From positions 124,001 to 188,000 of the forward strand of contig CBDFMY010000001.1 in assembly GCA_965249835.1 (NCBI GenBank): 64,000 nt of DNA, read 5' to 3'. Both the position numbers and the translations under genes were made by a program. Position 1 is the first letter of the stretch. Every line of letters starts with the position of its first letter. The stretch comes from JAHRAW01 sp965249835 (GTDB taxonomy: Bacteria; Pseudomonadota; Gammaproteobacteria; Arenicellales; Poriferihabitantaceae). The notes beneath the pieces are model-generated. The model did no database searches, had not been told where the DNA came from, and worked only from the letters and a program-made list of their open reading frames with translations. Shown here piece by piece: positions 51,440 to 59,623 of this stretch.

Positions 51440-52414
51440 TCATCCCCGGCGACGCGCGAGAAATCGTGCATGAGATTCATCGCTACCGTCATGCCATGTG
51501 CCGAAGAGTTGGTCCAGAGGTGTGGGGGTGTTGCCGTAATTCACTTCAAAGTAGCGGTGGTGCAGTTGGTGGAAGTAGTCGCCGGCGGGGAGGGTGTGTT
51601 GTCCGATGGTGGTTACTCGTTGAAATCCTGAATGGGAAAAAGCGGGACCCAGACCAAAGAAAAATCCGCTGGCGAGAATAATAACCGGATGCGCGGGCAC
51701 CACCCACCACAGGGCGATGGCGCTGAAATACAACAGATGCTCCACCGGGTGCATGGAGATGCCCGACCATGGGCCGATGTTGACATTGCGATGATGCAGT
51801 TCATGGGCGATTTGATATAACGGCGGCCAGTGCAGCAAACGATGTATCCAGTAAAAATGAAAAGTCCCCCAGAAAAAAATCAGCACCGCCATGGATGAAA
51901 GATACAGTGGAGATTCGCTCCAGGCGAGTTGCGGGATGCGGCCGCTGGCAGATAGCCAAAGGGCGACCGCTTCATAAAGCGACCAAACCAAACTGCCGCT
52001 GGCGATGCTCCAGAACACATTGTCCTTCACCTGATCGCCCCATAAGAACACGCGGTTTCCGCTGGCGGGCCATCGTGCGTCGAACTTATATTCCTGATTT
52101 TGTCGGCGTTTTATGTATAACCACCAGTGCAGTCCGCCCGCCACCATGCACAATAGCACCGCGTTGCGCAGCCAGATGAGGAGCATCCAGCCGGGCTGAA
52201 GTGTAGTCATTTGTTGCCGGTCGGGCGTTAAAAATTGCCACACCACGACTGCCAGGGCGAGATAAAAAATGCCGTAGGGAAAAACCAGTTCATGCCAAAA
52301 CCAGCGCAAGCAAGCCGACAGCCGCAAGGGCCAATGATAAATGGGCGGCAGCGCAACCGGCTTATGCGGACGGTATCCTTTGGAACTGGTCAAAGACGCG
52401 GATTGATTCGACAT
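51440..52414 (-). CDS. Fatty acid hydroxylase / sterol desaturase family protein
   Basis: About 324 aa from ATG 52414; a longer frame from 52495 would overlap the aldehyde dehydrogenase end and adds no recognisable sequence. Di-iron His clusters are visible: YWIHRLLH, YQIAHELHHRNV and DYFHQLHHRYFEVNYGNTPTPLDQLFGTWHDG. Four or more membrane segments (FPYGIFYLALAVVVWQFL, WMLLIWLRNAVLLCMVAGGLHWWL, PVIILASGFFFGLG). The substrate is probably a membrane lipid or hydrocarbon chain. 29 bp after the aldehyde dehydrogenase. IS-A is inserted 9 bp beyond the stop. Confidence 0.88.
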   Translation of the reverse strand: MSNQSASLTSSKGYRPHKPVALPPIYHWPLRLSACLRWFWHELVFPYGIFYLALAVVVWQFLTPDRQQMTTLQPGWMLLIWLRNAVLLCMVAGGLHWWLYIKRRQNQEYKFDARWPASGNRVFLWGDQVKDNVFWSIASGSLVWSLYEAVALWLSASGRIPQLAWSESPLYLSSMAVLIFFWGTFHFYWIHRLLHWPPLYQIAHELHHRNVNIGPWSGISMHPVEHLLYFSAIALWWVVPAHPVIILASGFFFGLGPAFSHSGFQRVTTIGQHTLPAGDYFHQLHHRYFEVNYGNTPTPLDQLFGTWHDGSDESHARFLARRRG

Positions 52415-52443
52415 GGCATGCGGACACGGTTGCTTCAAACCAA

Positions 52444-53937
52444 TTAGCGCATGGCAAACGGGTTGGCAATCGGCTGGTCGGATTGATTGATCCACACGGT
52501 CTTCGGGCGGGTGTAGTCATACATTGCCTGAAAGCCGCTTTCACGACCATAACCCGAAGCCTGGAAGCCGCCGAATTCGGCGATGGGGGAGACCACGCGA
52601 TAGGTGTTGACCCACACAATTCCGGCGCGCACCGCCCGCGCAACCCGCAACGCACGCGCGCTGTGTTTGGTAAAAATGCCCGCCGCCAGTCCGTGTTTGG
52701 TGTCGTTGGCGAGGGCGATGGCGTGCGCTTCGTCTTTGAAACGGATGACGCTTAGCACCGGGCCAAACAATTCCGTATCGACGATGCGCAAATCCTGTCG
52801 CGGACATTCGATGATGGTCGGTTCATAATACAACCCGTTGTCAGTGTCTCCGACACCTTGCGGACGGCGACCGCCGCACAACAATTTGCCGCCTTGTTCT
52901 TGTGCAAACGCGACTTCGCGCTCAATGTTCGCCAGTTGCGCGGCCGTGCACAACGGGCCCACTTGAGTCGCTTCGTCCAACGGGTTGCCAATTTTGATGT
53001 GAGCGGTTTTTTCAATCATCATTGATAACAATTCATCGGCGATGTTTTCCTGAACATACAATCGCGAACCGGCAACGCAACTTTGTCCGGTGGCACCGAA
53101 GATAGCGGCGATGGAGCCGTTTGCCGCGCTACTCAGGTCGGCATCTTCAAACACGATGAACGGCGACTTGCCACCGAGTTCCAGAGAAACTTCGGCGAAG
53201 TTTTCCGCCGAGTTGCGTAACACCTGACGAGCCGCGTTTGGCCCGCCGGTAAAACTGATGCGCCGCACCAGCGGATGTGAAGTCAGAGCGCGACCACACG
53301 GCTCGCCGTGGCCGGTGATGATGTTGACCACCCCGGGCGGGAACCCGACTTGCTCAAACAGCCGACCGAATTCCAGCAGTGCGGCGGAAGCGTGTTCGGA
53401 TGCCTTGAGCACCACGCTATTGCCCGCGGCAAGTGCCGGTCCCAGTTTGACCGCCACCAAAAAAAGTTGCGAATTCCACGGCACCACCGCAGCCACCACG
53501 CCGAGCGGTTCGCGGTTGGTGAATACGAACAAATCTGGTTTGTCGATGGGTAATGTCTGCCCGTGAATTTTGTCGGCGCAGCCGGCGTAATAATGAAAAA
53601 AGTCGGCGATATATTTCGCCTGCCAACGCGTCTCGGTAAGTATTTTGCCCGTGTCGATGCTCTCCACCCGCCCCAATTCCGCGGATTTTTCCGCCAGCAA
53701 GTCGGCCAATTTGCGCAGATACCGCCCGCGTTCGGTGGGCGATGCACTGGCCCACGGCCCCGAGGTGAATGCGCGATGCGCGGCTTGTATCGCGCGATCA
53801 ACATCGTCTTCGGTGGCTTCGGGAATTTCCGCCCAGATTTCGCCGCTGGCCGGATTGATGCTGGGAAATTTTTTCCCATCGCCGGCGTCCACCCATTTGC
53901 CGTCGATGAGCATTTGAAAGGGTTTTGGTTTGGTCAT
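52444..53937 (-). CDS. NAD(P)-dependent aldehyde dehydrogenase
   Basis: 497-aa ALDH superfamily enzyme. Cofactor region VVPWNSQLFLVAVKLGPALAAGN, general base in SLELGGKSPFIVFEDAD, catalytic Cys in AIFGATGQSCVAGSRLYV, and ELFGPVLSVIRFKDEAHAIALANDTKHGLAAGIFT. Related to the betaine aldehyde / 4-hydroxymuconic semialdehyde groups; the substrate cannot be fixed. Followed closely by a fatty acid hydroxylase on the same strand. Confidence 0.93.
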   Translation of the reverse strand: MTKPKPFQMLIDGKWVDAGDGKKFPSINPASGEIWAEIPEATEDDVDRAIQAAHRAFTSGPWASASPTERGRYLRKLADLLAEKSAELGRVESIDTGKILTETRWQAKYIADFFHYYAGCADKIHGQTLPIDKPDLFVFTNREPLGVVAAVVPWNSQLFLVAVKLGPALAAGNSVVLKASEHASAALLEFGRLFEQVGFPPGVVNIITGHGEPCGRALTSHPLVRRISFTGGPNAARQVLRNSAENFAEVSLELGGKSPFIVFEDADLSSAANGSIAAIFGATGQSCVAGSRLYVQENIADELLSMMIEKTAHIKIGNPLDEATQVGPLCTAAQLANIEREVAFAQEQGGKLLCGGRRPQGVGDTDNGLYYEPTIIECPRQDLRIVDTELFGPVLSVIRFKDEAHAIALANDTKHGLAAGIFTKHSARALRVARAVRAGIVWVNTYRVVSPIAEFGGFQASGYGRESGFQAMYDYTRPKTVWINQSDQPIANPFAMR

Positions 53938-54442
53938 GGGGAAAATATTATGCGGATTATTCTAACGAGCGGCCATTATAAGGTATGTTTTTCCATTCCA
54001 TCACGCTCTAAAGTAAAGTCCCGATGGTTGCGCTTGCCTTTTCGTCGCCATGCGGTGTTGCGCATCGTCGCTCGGTCGCTCACATACTTAATGTATTGCT
54101 CTCTCCCTCGCTCCTCGCGCGCCTTGCCTGACAACGAAAATGCGGCGCGCAATTTTGCGCTTGCCTTTTCGTCGCCATGCGGTGTTGCGCATCGTCGCTC
54201 GGTCGCTCACATACTTAATGTATTGCTCTCTCCCTCGCTCCTCGCGCGCCTTGCCTGACAACGAAAATGCGGCGCGCAATTTTGCGCTTGCCTATGTTCC
54301 GTTATGCGGTGTTGTGGTGCGCCGCTCAATCGGTCACGCATCCTCCCTGCCAGTCCATCGCCAAACTTTTGCCCGATTTGTCCAGTATGTGGTGGCATCA
54401 TGCACCCATGCGTTTTCATAATCCTGTTACATTAACCCCGTT
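53938..54442. repeat. 127-bp tandem repeat array and transposase-tail remnant
   Basis: Units start at 54031, 54158 and 54285 (period 127 bp; core gctcacatacttaatgtattgctc); the third diverges after about 15 bp into ttccgttatgcggtgttgtgg, which is shared with 57290-57335. 54343-54410 matches the transposase remnant at 6232-6290 inverted (LLPDLSSMWWHH). No gene. Confidence 0.85.
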
Positions 54443-55477
54443 ATGAAATTTCAACTGGCAATCAACATGGAGCGCGTGACCCCCGACCTTGACATGCGCG
54501 AGGTCGAGCGGCACACGCTGGCGATGGTGCAGCGTGCCGAGCAGGGCGGCTTCCGCGTGGTCTGGGCGGCCGAGCATCACGCCCTTGAAATGACCATCGC
54601 GCCGAACCCGTTTCAGATTCTGACCTGGTGGGCGGCGCATACCAACACCATCCGCCTCGGCACGGCGGTGGCGGTGGCACCGTATTGGCATCCGATCAAC
54701 CTCGCCGGCGAAGCCGCGTTGCTTGATGTCTACAGCGGCGGACGGCTCGAATTCGGCATCGGTTCGGGCGCGTATCAGCGGGAATTTGATCGCATGCGCC
54801 CGGGGCTCAAGCAGACCGAGGGCTGGCGTTACATGCAGGAAATGTTGCCGGTGGTGAAGGCACTTTGGCGCGGTGACACTGAGCACCACGGCGAGTTCTG
54901 GCAATTCCCAACCTCCACTTCGGTGCCCAAACCCCTGCAACAACCGCATCCGCCGATCTGGGTGGCGGCGCGCGCGCCGATTAGTTTTGATTACGCCGTG
55001 GAGAACGGCTGCCACATCATGTCGTGGCCGCTGACTCGTCCCATGTCCGAGGCCGAGTTATACGCGCAACGACTTGGCGAGGCGCGCGCGAAGTATCCCG
55101 ATGCGCCCACCCCGATTTTTGCCATGATGCGCCATACCGCCGTTTATGATCGCAAAGATGAGTGGGAAATTCCGGTCAAGGCGGCACAACGCCAGTTGTC
55201 GCAGTTTGAGAACCTGTTCAAAAATCTGGGGGATGTGGAGGACGGTTTTCCCAAAGCCATCGCGTTTTCGGATCTGGCGAACCGCGAGGAATACGCCCCC
55301 AAAATGCTACACGAGAATTTGCTGTTCGGCACCCCCGATGAGGTGATCGCGAAGTTGAAAGTATATGAGAATCTCGGCGTGGACGAGTTTATTTATTACG
55401 CCAGCCTTGGCCTCGGATATCAGCAGCAAAAACGCTCTCTGGAGTTGTTTTGCCGTGAGGTAATGCCAGCGTTTTGA
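54443..55477 (+). CDS. Luciferase-like (LLM class) flavin-dependent monooxygenase
   Basis: 344-aa TIM-barrel flavin monooxygenase: MKFQLAINMERVTPDLDM, FRVVWAAEHHALEMTIAPNPFQIL, IRLGTAVAVAPYWHPINLAGEAALLDVYSGGRLEFGIGSG and LLFGTPDEVIAKLKVYENLGVDEFIYY. These are the standard LLM blocks (EHH, GTAV, SGGR.EFGIG). The substrate is unknown. A binding-protein gene follows about 95 bp downstream. Confidence 0.93.
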   Translation: MKFQLAINMERVTPDLDMREVERHTLAMVQRAEQGGFRVVWAAEHHALEMTIAPNPFQILTWWAAHTNTIRLGTAVAVAPYWHPINLAGEAALLDVYSGGRLEFGIGSGAYQREFDRMRPGLKQTEGWRYMQEMLPVVKALWRGDTEHHGEFWQFPTSTSVPKPLQQPHPPIWVAARAPISFDYAVENGCHIMSWPLTRPMSEAELYAQRLGEARAKYPDAPTPIFAMMRHTAVYDRKDEWEIPVKAAQRQLSQFENLFKNLGDVEDGFPKAIAFSDLANREEYAPKMLHENLLFGTPDEVIAKLKVYENLGVDEFIYYASLGLGYQQQKRSLELFCREVMPAF

Positions 55478-55570
55478 GGTGGCAATAGCACCTTTCTTGT
55501 GGTAACATCCGCTACCCTGTAACGCGATGCCAACCAGCGCATCATCAATTATCTAGTGAGGAGAATGTAT

Positions 55571-57220
55571 ATGTCCACCAGCAACAAACCGGGCGCCGAG
55601 GCGCCGAACCGGGAAGCGCAGGAGAAGTTTGAACAACTGCACTCTTCCTTTAAGGGCGGCAAGGTTAGCCGTCGTAACTTTATCTCCGGAGCATTGGCTC
55701 TGGGTTTTTCTTTAACTACCGCTTCAGCACTGGTCTCGCGGGCCGAAGCGGCTACACCGAAAAAGGGCGGACGCTTGCGAACCGCGTTAACCGGTGCCGC
55801 TACCAGCGATGTGCTCGACCCGGGTCAAGCACTCGACACCTATATGAACAGCGTTCAGTTTGGGTTGTTGCATAACAATCTGACCGAAGTGTCGGCCGAA
55901 GGTGAGTTGATTCCCGAACTCGCAGAGAGTTGGGATGCCAGCGCGGATGCCAGAAACTGGACTTTCAAAATTCGCAAGGGCGTTGAGTTCCACAACGGCA
56001 AGTCGCTTGATGCGACGGATGTAGTGGATTCCCTCAAGCATCACATCGGCGAACAATCAACTTCTGCGGCAAAGAGTCTTCTTAGCGATGTCCAATCGGT
56101 CAAAGCCGATGGCAAGCACGCCGTGGTGGTGGAGTTGAGTGGCGGCAACGCCGACTTCCCGTTCCTGATGAACGATTACCACATCAGCATCTGCGCGTCC
56201 AACGGCGACGGCACCATTGACTGGCAGTCGGGCAACGGCACTGGCGGTTATTCGCTGGTCGAGCACGATCCGGGGGTGCGCACGCTAACCAAGCGTCACC
56301 CGAATTACTGGAAAGAGGGCAGGGCGCATTTTGATGAAAACGAACTCCTTCATATTCCCGACCCAATCTCGCGCACCAGTGCGTTGCAAACCGATTCGGT
56401 TGACTGTATGAACAATGTGGAAGTCAAAACCGTTAATCGCCTGAAGAAGGTGTCCGGCATCGTGGTCCGCTCGACCACCGGCAACAAGCAAATCACACTG
56501 CCGATGCTCACCGACAAAGCGCCTTTTGATGACAACAATGTGCGTCTTGCCGTGAAACACATCGTTGACCGCGAGCAGTGGCTGAAGAAAATTAAATTCG
56601 GCTACGGCCAACTCGGCAACGACAGCCCGATCGGCCCGGCAAACATTTATCGTGCCACCACCGATGAGATTCCGCAGCGTCAATACGATCCCGACAAAGC
56701 GAAGCATTACCTCAAACAGGCTGGCCTGAGCAATCTCAAGATTAAGTTCCACGCGGCGGAAACCGGTTTCGGTGGTGCCGTCGACGCGGCGCAGTTGATG
56801 AAAGAGACCGCGCGCCCGGCCGGCATTGACATCGAAGTCGTGCGTGAACCCGATGATGGATACTGGTCCAATGTGTGGCTGAAAAAAGCTTTCAGCGCGT
56901 GTTACTGGAGCGGACGTCCGACCGAAGACTGGATGTTCACGCAGGTCTATGCGGCGGAAGCGGAGTGGAACGATACGCATTGGAAACACGAGAAGTTCAA
57001 CCAATTGTTGGTGCAGGCGCGTGCGGAATTGGATTCCCAAAAGCGTCGCGAACTGTATGTTGAGATGCAGCGTATCGTCCACAACGAAGGCGGCGTGTTG
57101 TTGCCGCTGTTCATCAGCGATGTGCTCGCACACTCCGACAAAGTTGGCACGCCGAAAGTCATCGGTAACAACTGGGAACTTGATGGCCTCAAGCACGCCG
57201 AACGGTGGTGGTTCGTCTGA
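55571..57220 (+). CDS. Tat-exported oligopeptide-type ABC substrate-binding protein (SBP_bac_5)
   Basis: About 549 aa; ATG 55571 chosen because gaggag lies 8 bp upstream. N-terminal twin-arginine signal KVSRRNFISGALALGFSLTT followed by a hydrophobic core and Ala-rich cleavage region (SRAEAA). The mature protein shows TGAATSDVLDPGQALDTYMNSV, LIPELAESWDASADARNWTFKIRKGVEFHNGKSLDATDV, DNNVRLAVKHIVDREQWLKKIKFGYGQLGNDSPIGP and a typical C-terminal LYVEMQRIVHNEGGVLLPLF. No permease or ATPase genes are adjacent; they may lie elsewhere. Followed by a good terminator. Confidence 0.92.
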   Translation: MSTSNKPGAEAPNREAQEKFEQLHSSFKGGKVSRRNFISGALALGFSLTTASALVSRAEAATPKKGGRLRTALTGAATSDVLDPGQALDTYMNSVQFGLLHNNLTEVSAEGELIPELAESWDASADARNWTFKIRKGVEFHNGKSLDATDVVDSLKHHIGEQSTSAAKSLLSDVQSVKADGKHAVVVELSGGNADFPFLMNDYHISICASNGDGTIDWQSGNGTGGYSLVEHDPGVRTLTKRHPNYWKEGRAHFDENELLHIPDPISRTSALQTDSVDCMNNVEVKTVNRLKKVSGIVVRSTTGNKQITLPMLTDKAPFDDNNVRLAVKHIVDREQWLKKIKFGYGQLGNDSPIGPANIYRATTDEIPQRQYDPDKAKHYLKQAGLSNLKIKFHAAETGFGGAVDAAQLMKETARPAGIDIEVVREPDDGYWSNVWLKKAFSACYWSGRPTEDWMFTQVYAAEAEWNDTHWKHEKFNQLLVQARAELDSQKRRELYVEMQRIVHNEGGVLLPLFISDVLAHSDKVGTPKVIGNNWELDGLKHAERWWFV

Positions 57221-57245
57221 TTTACTCCACCCGAGGTGAAGGTAG

Positions 57246-57269
57246 AAGGCCGGCTTTGCCGGCCTTTTA
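57246..57269 (+). terminator. Rho-independent terminator after the binding-protein gene
   Basis: AAGGCCGGC-ttt-GCCGGCCTTTT, a 9-bp stem with T-run, 26 bp after the stop codon. Confidence 0.9.
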
Positions 57270-57284
57270 TTTGCCTGCATTGCG

Positions 57285-57870
57285 CTTGCCTATTTTCCGT
57301 TATGCGGTGTTGTGGTGCGCCGCTCAATCGACCACGCATGTTTATGCGCTCACTCATTCGCGGCTTCCACGCCTTGCCTGACGAAAAATATGCGGCGCGC
57401 AATGTTTGTTTGTAATTAATGAGTCCGGTCAAACCGGGCTTTTTTGCGCGTATCATCCCTGATACGCGCCCTTCGGGCTCGCTTCGCTCGCGCCCAGTCG
57501 ATTCATGGCGCTCCCGGCGATTTTTTCTCAATGTGCTTTTGGCTTCTCAACGCGCCTTTATCCTCTCAATTCATCATCACCTTTCATTCGCGGGTTGGGG
57601 AGACAATGTGAATCGCAAAGTGTGACTTTCTTTGAGACGCCAAAAGTAACCGAGAAAAACCGTCAGCGAAACAGTGAACACATACAATTGCCCGGGCAAT
57701 ATTATGATTATTGGCCGGGCAATCCAGTGGAATATGCCGTCCGTCGTAGCCGGACTCCTTTGCTTTGATGCCGCGCCGTTCGATACGAGGATGACGACCG
57801 AGAGGGCGGTGCTAAAATATCACTGGAAAGGAACAAAACAGGCAGTTAATTTAGTGAACACATACACCGA
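57285..57870. repeat. Composite of dispersed repeats upstream of rpsF
   Basis: 57285-57340 repeats 54293-54336; 57393-57677 is copy 2 of the 285-bp repeat (copy 1 at 14676-14960); 57787-57870 is a copy of the 95-bp gagagggcggtgctaaaata element (also 6961-7057 and 38986-39075). The last element ends 10 bp before the rpsF -10 box. No gene. Confidence 0.85.
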
Positions 57871-57885
57871 CCAATCGGCTATAAT
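57855..57885 (+). promoter_or_regulatory. Probable rpsF operon promoter
   Basis: Perfect TATAAT at 57880-57885, 69 bp before the rpsF ATG. The -35 is weak (tgaaca at 57855-57860, 19-bp spacing) and lies in the conserved end of the 95-bp repeat element. Confidence 0.55.
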
Positions 57886-57910
57886 GCCCCGCTATTTTCG
57901 CAAACTCCTT

Positions 57911-57933
57911 TCTTCACCGCCGTTGCGGGAAGA
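57911..57933 (+). promoter_or_regulatory. Candidate S6:S18 autoregulatory hairpin in rpsF leader
   Basis: TCTTC-ACCG-CCG-TTG-CGG-GAAGA: lower stem TCTTC/GAAGA, upper stem CCG/CGG and an unpaired ACCG on the 5' side. A bulged CCG in a leader hairpin is the known recognition feature of the S6:S18 complex in bacterial rpsF mRNAs. It ends 21 bp before the ATG. Confidence 0.5.
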
Positions 57934-57954
57934 TACAACCCGTGGGGAGAATCC

Positions 57955-58698
57955 ATGAGACATTATGAAATCGTGCTGCTGATTCATCCGGATCAGAGCG
58001 AGCAAGTGCCGGCCATGTTGGGTCGGTATAGGGATATGGTGACCACCGAGAAAGGGCTGGTGCACCGCGTTGAGGATTGGGGCAGGCGGCGTTTGGCGTA
58101 TATGATTAACGAAGTCCACAAGGCGCATTATGTATTGTTCAATGTGGAATGTTCTCTGGATACGCTGCGGGAACTCGAAAAAAACTTCAAGTTCAACGAT
58201 TCGATCCTGCGCAGTTTGGTGCTTCGGCGCGAACGGGTGATTACCGAACAATCGGCTCTTGCCAAAGCGAAGGCCGAAGAAGATCGGATCGAAGCGGAAA
58301 AGGAAATGCAGACGGCACGGGAAAAATCCGTGGTCGATGACAAACCGCAAAAAGCCGCCGAAGTCGTCAAAGCAGGCGATGACAAACCGCAAAAAACCGC
58401 CGAAGTCGCCAAAGCAGGCGATGACAAACCGCAAAAAGCCGCCGAAGTCGTCAAAGCAGGCGATGACAAACTGCAAAAAGCCGCCGAAGTCGTCAAAGCA
58501 GGCGATGACAAACTGCAAAAAGCCGCCGAAGTCGCCAAAGCAGGCGATGACAAGCAACCCACAGTCACGGATAAAGTCGTTGACGAGTCGGTGGTTGAGG
58601 TGTCGAGTGATGGGGCGAGTGATGATGCGGATAACCAAGCCGCCGGCGAAAAAGAATCCGAACAAGAGAAACCCGCACCACAACCGGAGACCGCCTAA
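57955..58698 (+). CDS. rpsF: 30S ribosomal protein S6 with long repetitive C-terminal tail
   Basis: 247 aa, about twice the usual S6 (100-135). Residues 1-105 are a normal S6: MRHYEIVLLIHPDQSEQVPA, VHRVEDWGRRRLAYMINEVHKAHYVLFNVEC, ILRSLVLRRERVITEQSAL. Residues 128-197 consist of five 14-residue repeats (DDKPQKAAEVVKAG, with T, A and L variants), encoded by 42-bp units at 58336-58545, then an acidic end (SSDGASDDADNQAAGEKES...). S6 pairs with S18 on the 30S platform; the tail would extend from the surface and is charged and probably disordered. GTG/ATG choice is not an issue: ggggag precedes ATG 57955. Stop overlaps rpsR (TAATG). Confidence 0.95.
   Translation: MRHYEIVLLIHPDQSEQVPAMLGRYRDMVTTEKGLVHRVEDWGRRRLAYMINEVHKAHYVLFNVECSLDTLRELEKNFKFNDSILRSLVLRRERVITEQSALAKAKAEEDRIEAEKEMQTAREKSVVDDKPQKAAEVVKAGDDKPQKTAEVAKAGDDKPQKAAEVVKAGDDKLQKAAEVVKAGDDKLQKAAEVAKAGDDKQPTVTDKVVDESVVEVSSDGASDDADNQAAGEKESEQEKPAPQPETA
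58336..58545 (+). repeat. 42-bp coding tandem repeat in rpsF (5 units)
   Basis: Units begin at 58336, 58378, 58420, 58462 and 58504, with a partial sixth. Differences are few (ccg/ctg, gtc/gcc), so the array is recent or homogenised. All three forward frames stay open across it. Confidence 0.95.
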
Positions 58699-58928
58699 TG
58701 GCAAGAATTCAAAGACGCCCGCGCTTTTGCAAGTTCACCGCCGAGGGCATCCAATCCATCGATTACAAGGATCTGGATGTTCTCAAAGCCAACATCAGCG
58801 ACACCGGCAAGATTCTTCCGCGTCGCAGCACCGGCACCAAGGCGCACTTCCAGCGACAATTGGCCGTCGCGGTCAAACGCGCGCGCTATATTGCGCTGAT
58901 TCCCTACACCGACCAGCACGACAACTGA
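58698..58928 (+). CDS. rpsR: 30S ribosomal protein S18
   Basis: 76 aa, normal length: RRPRFCKFTAEGIQSIDYKDLDVLKANISDTGKILPRRSTGTKAHFQRQLAVAVKRARYIALIPY. It binds next to S6 and 16S rRNA; ATG overlaps the rpsF stop by one base. Confidence 0.97.
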   Translation: MARIQRRPRFCKFTAEGIQSIDYKDLDVLKANISDTGKILPRRSTGTKAHFQRQLAVAVKRARYIALIPYTDQHDN

Positions 58929-58951
58929 GCGTGCCCTGAGCGGAAAGCATG

Positions 58952-59497
58952 ATGGAAATTATTTTATTGGAAAAAATCCAAAACCTCGGCGACCTCGGCG
59001 ACACCGTCAAGGTCGCCAACGGTTACGCGCGCAATTTTCTGATCCCGCAAAAGAAAGCCATGCTCGCCACCACCGAAGCCAAGGCGCGAGTTGAAGATCA
59101 TCGGCGTCAACTGGCTGATGAGGAAAGCAATCGGATGGAAGTTGCCAAAGCGCGCGCCGACCTCGGGCTTCGCGAAATCACCGTCACGCGCCTCGCCGGC
59201 GAAACCGGCAAACTATACGGGTCGGTCTCGCCGTCTGACATCGCCGAAGCGATGAACGAAGCCGGTTGTCGCATCGAGAAGTTGGAAATATTTCAGCCCG
59301 ACGGACCGATCAAGCAAACCGGTGAATTCACGGCAGTGGTAATCCTGCACCCGGAAGTTCGCTTTGAAGTGAAAGTCACCGTTGTTGGCGAAGGGCAGGA
59401 GCAAAACCCGCCGCCGCTCCAGCCGGAGATTTCTGATGCGGCCGATGTCGCCGCCGATGCGACCAATCCTGACGATGCACCCCAAAGCGGGGCGTAA
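58952..59497 (+). CDS. rplI: 50S ribosomal protein L9
   Basis: 181 aa from the second ATG (MEIILLEKIQNLGDLGD); the first ATG is one codon upstream. Conserved core ANGYARNFLIPQKKAMLAT and GKLYGSVSPSDIAEAM; the C-terminal domain ends at about residue 150 (VRFEVKVTVV). The remaining 30 residues (GEGQEQNPPPLQPE...DDAPQSGA) are an acidic Pro/Ala-rich extension not normal for L9. A terminator follows. Confidence 0.96.
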   Translation: MEIILLEKIQNLGDLGDTVKVANGYARNFLIPQKKAMLATTEAKARVEDHRRQLADEESNRMEVAKARADLGLREITVTRLAGETGKLYGSVSPSDIAEAMNEAGCRIEKLEIFQPDGPIKQTGEFTAVVILHPEVRFEVKVTVVGEGQEQNPPPLQPEISDAADVAADATNPDDAPQSGA

Positions 59498-59517
59498 TCC
59501 GGTGCGTCGGCCCGCAC

Positions 59518-59547
59518 AAAAAAGTGCCTTGCGGGGCGCTTTTTTTA
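59518..59547 (+). terminator. Rho-independent terminator after rplI
   Basis: AAAAAAGTGCC-ttgcg-GGGCGCTTTTTTT, about 11 bp stem (one G-T pair) with T-run. It separates the ribosomal genes from dnaB. Confidence 0.85.
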
Positions 59548-59623
59548 TGCGCGCCGGTTTCTGGTATGCTTGCACGATACCCGCAAATAGATTGCTGCCA
59601 AACTACGCCAAATTGATGTCAAA

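Noticed and set aside
54031..54300. Possible CRISPR-like regular repeats
   Set aside because: Contiguous 127-bp tandem duplication without spacers.
56285..57280. 331-aa open frame antisense to the oligopeptide-binding protein
   Set aside because: Shadow frame without recognisable content; it runs through the terminator of the real gene.
58128..58939. Long open frames antisense to and offset from rpsF (e.g. a 146-aa Ser/Ala-rich frame and a 226-aa Lys-rich frame)
   Set aside because: They exist only because the 42-bp repeat is a multiple of three and has no stop in any frame; rpsF and rpsR explain the DNA.
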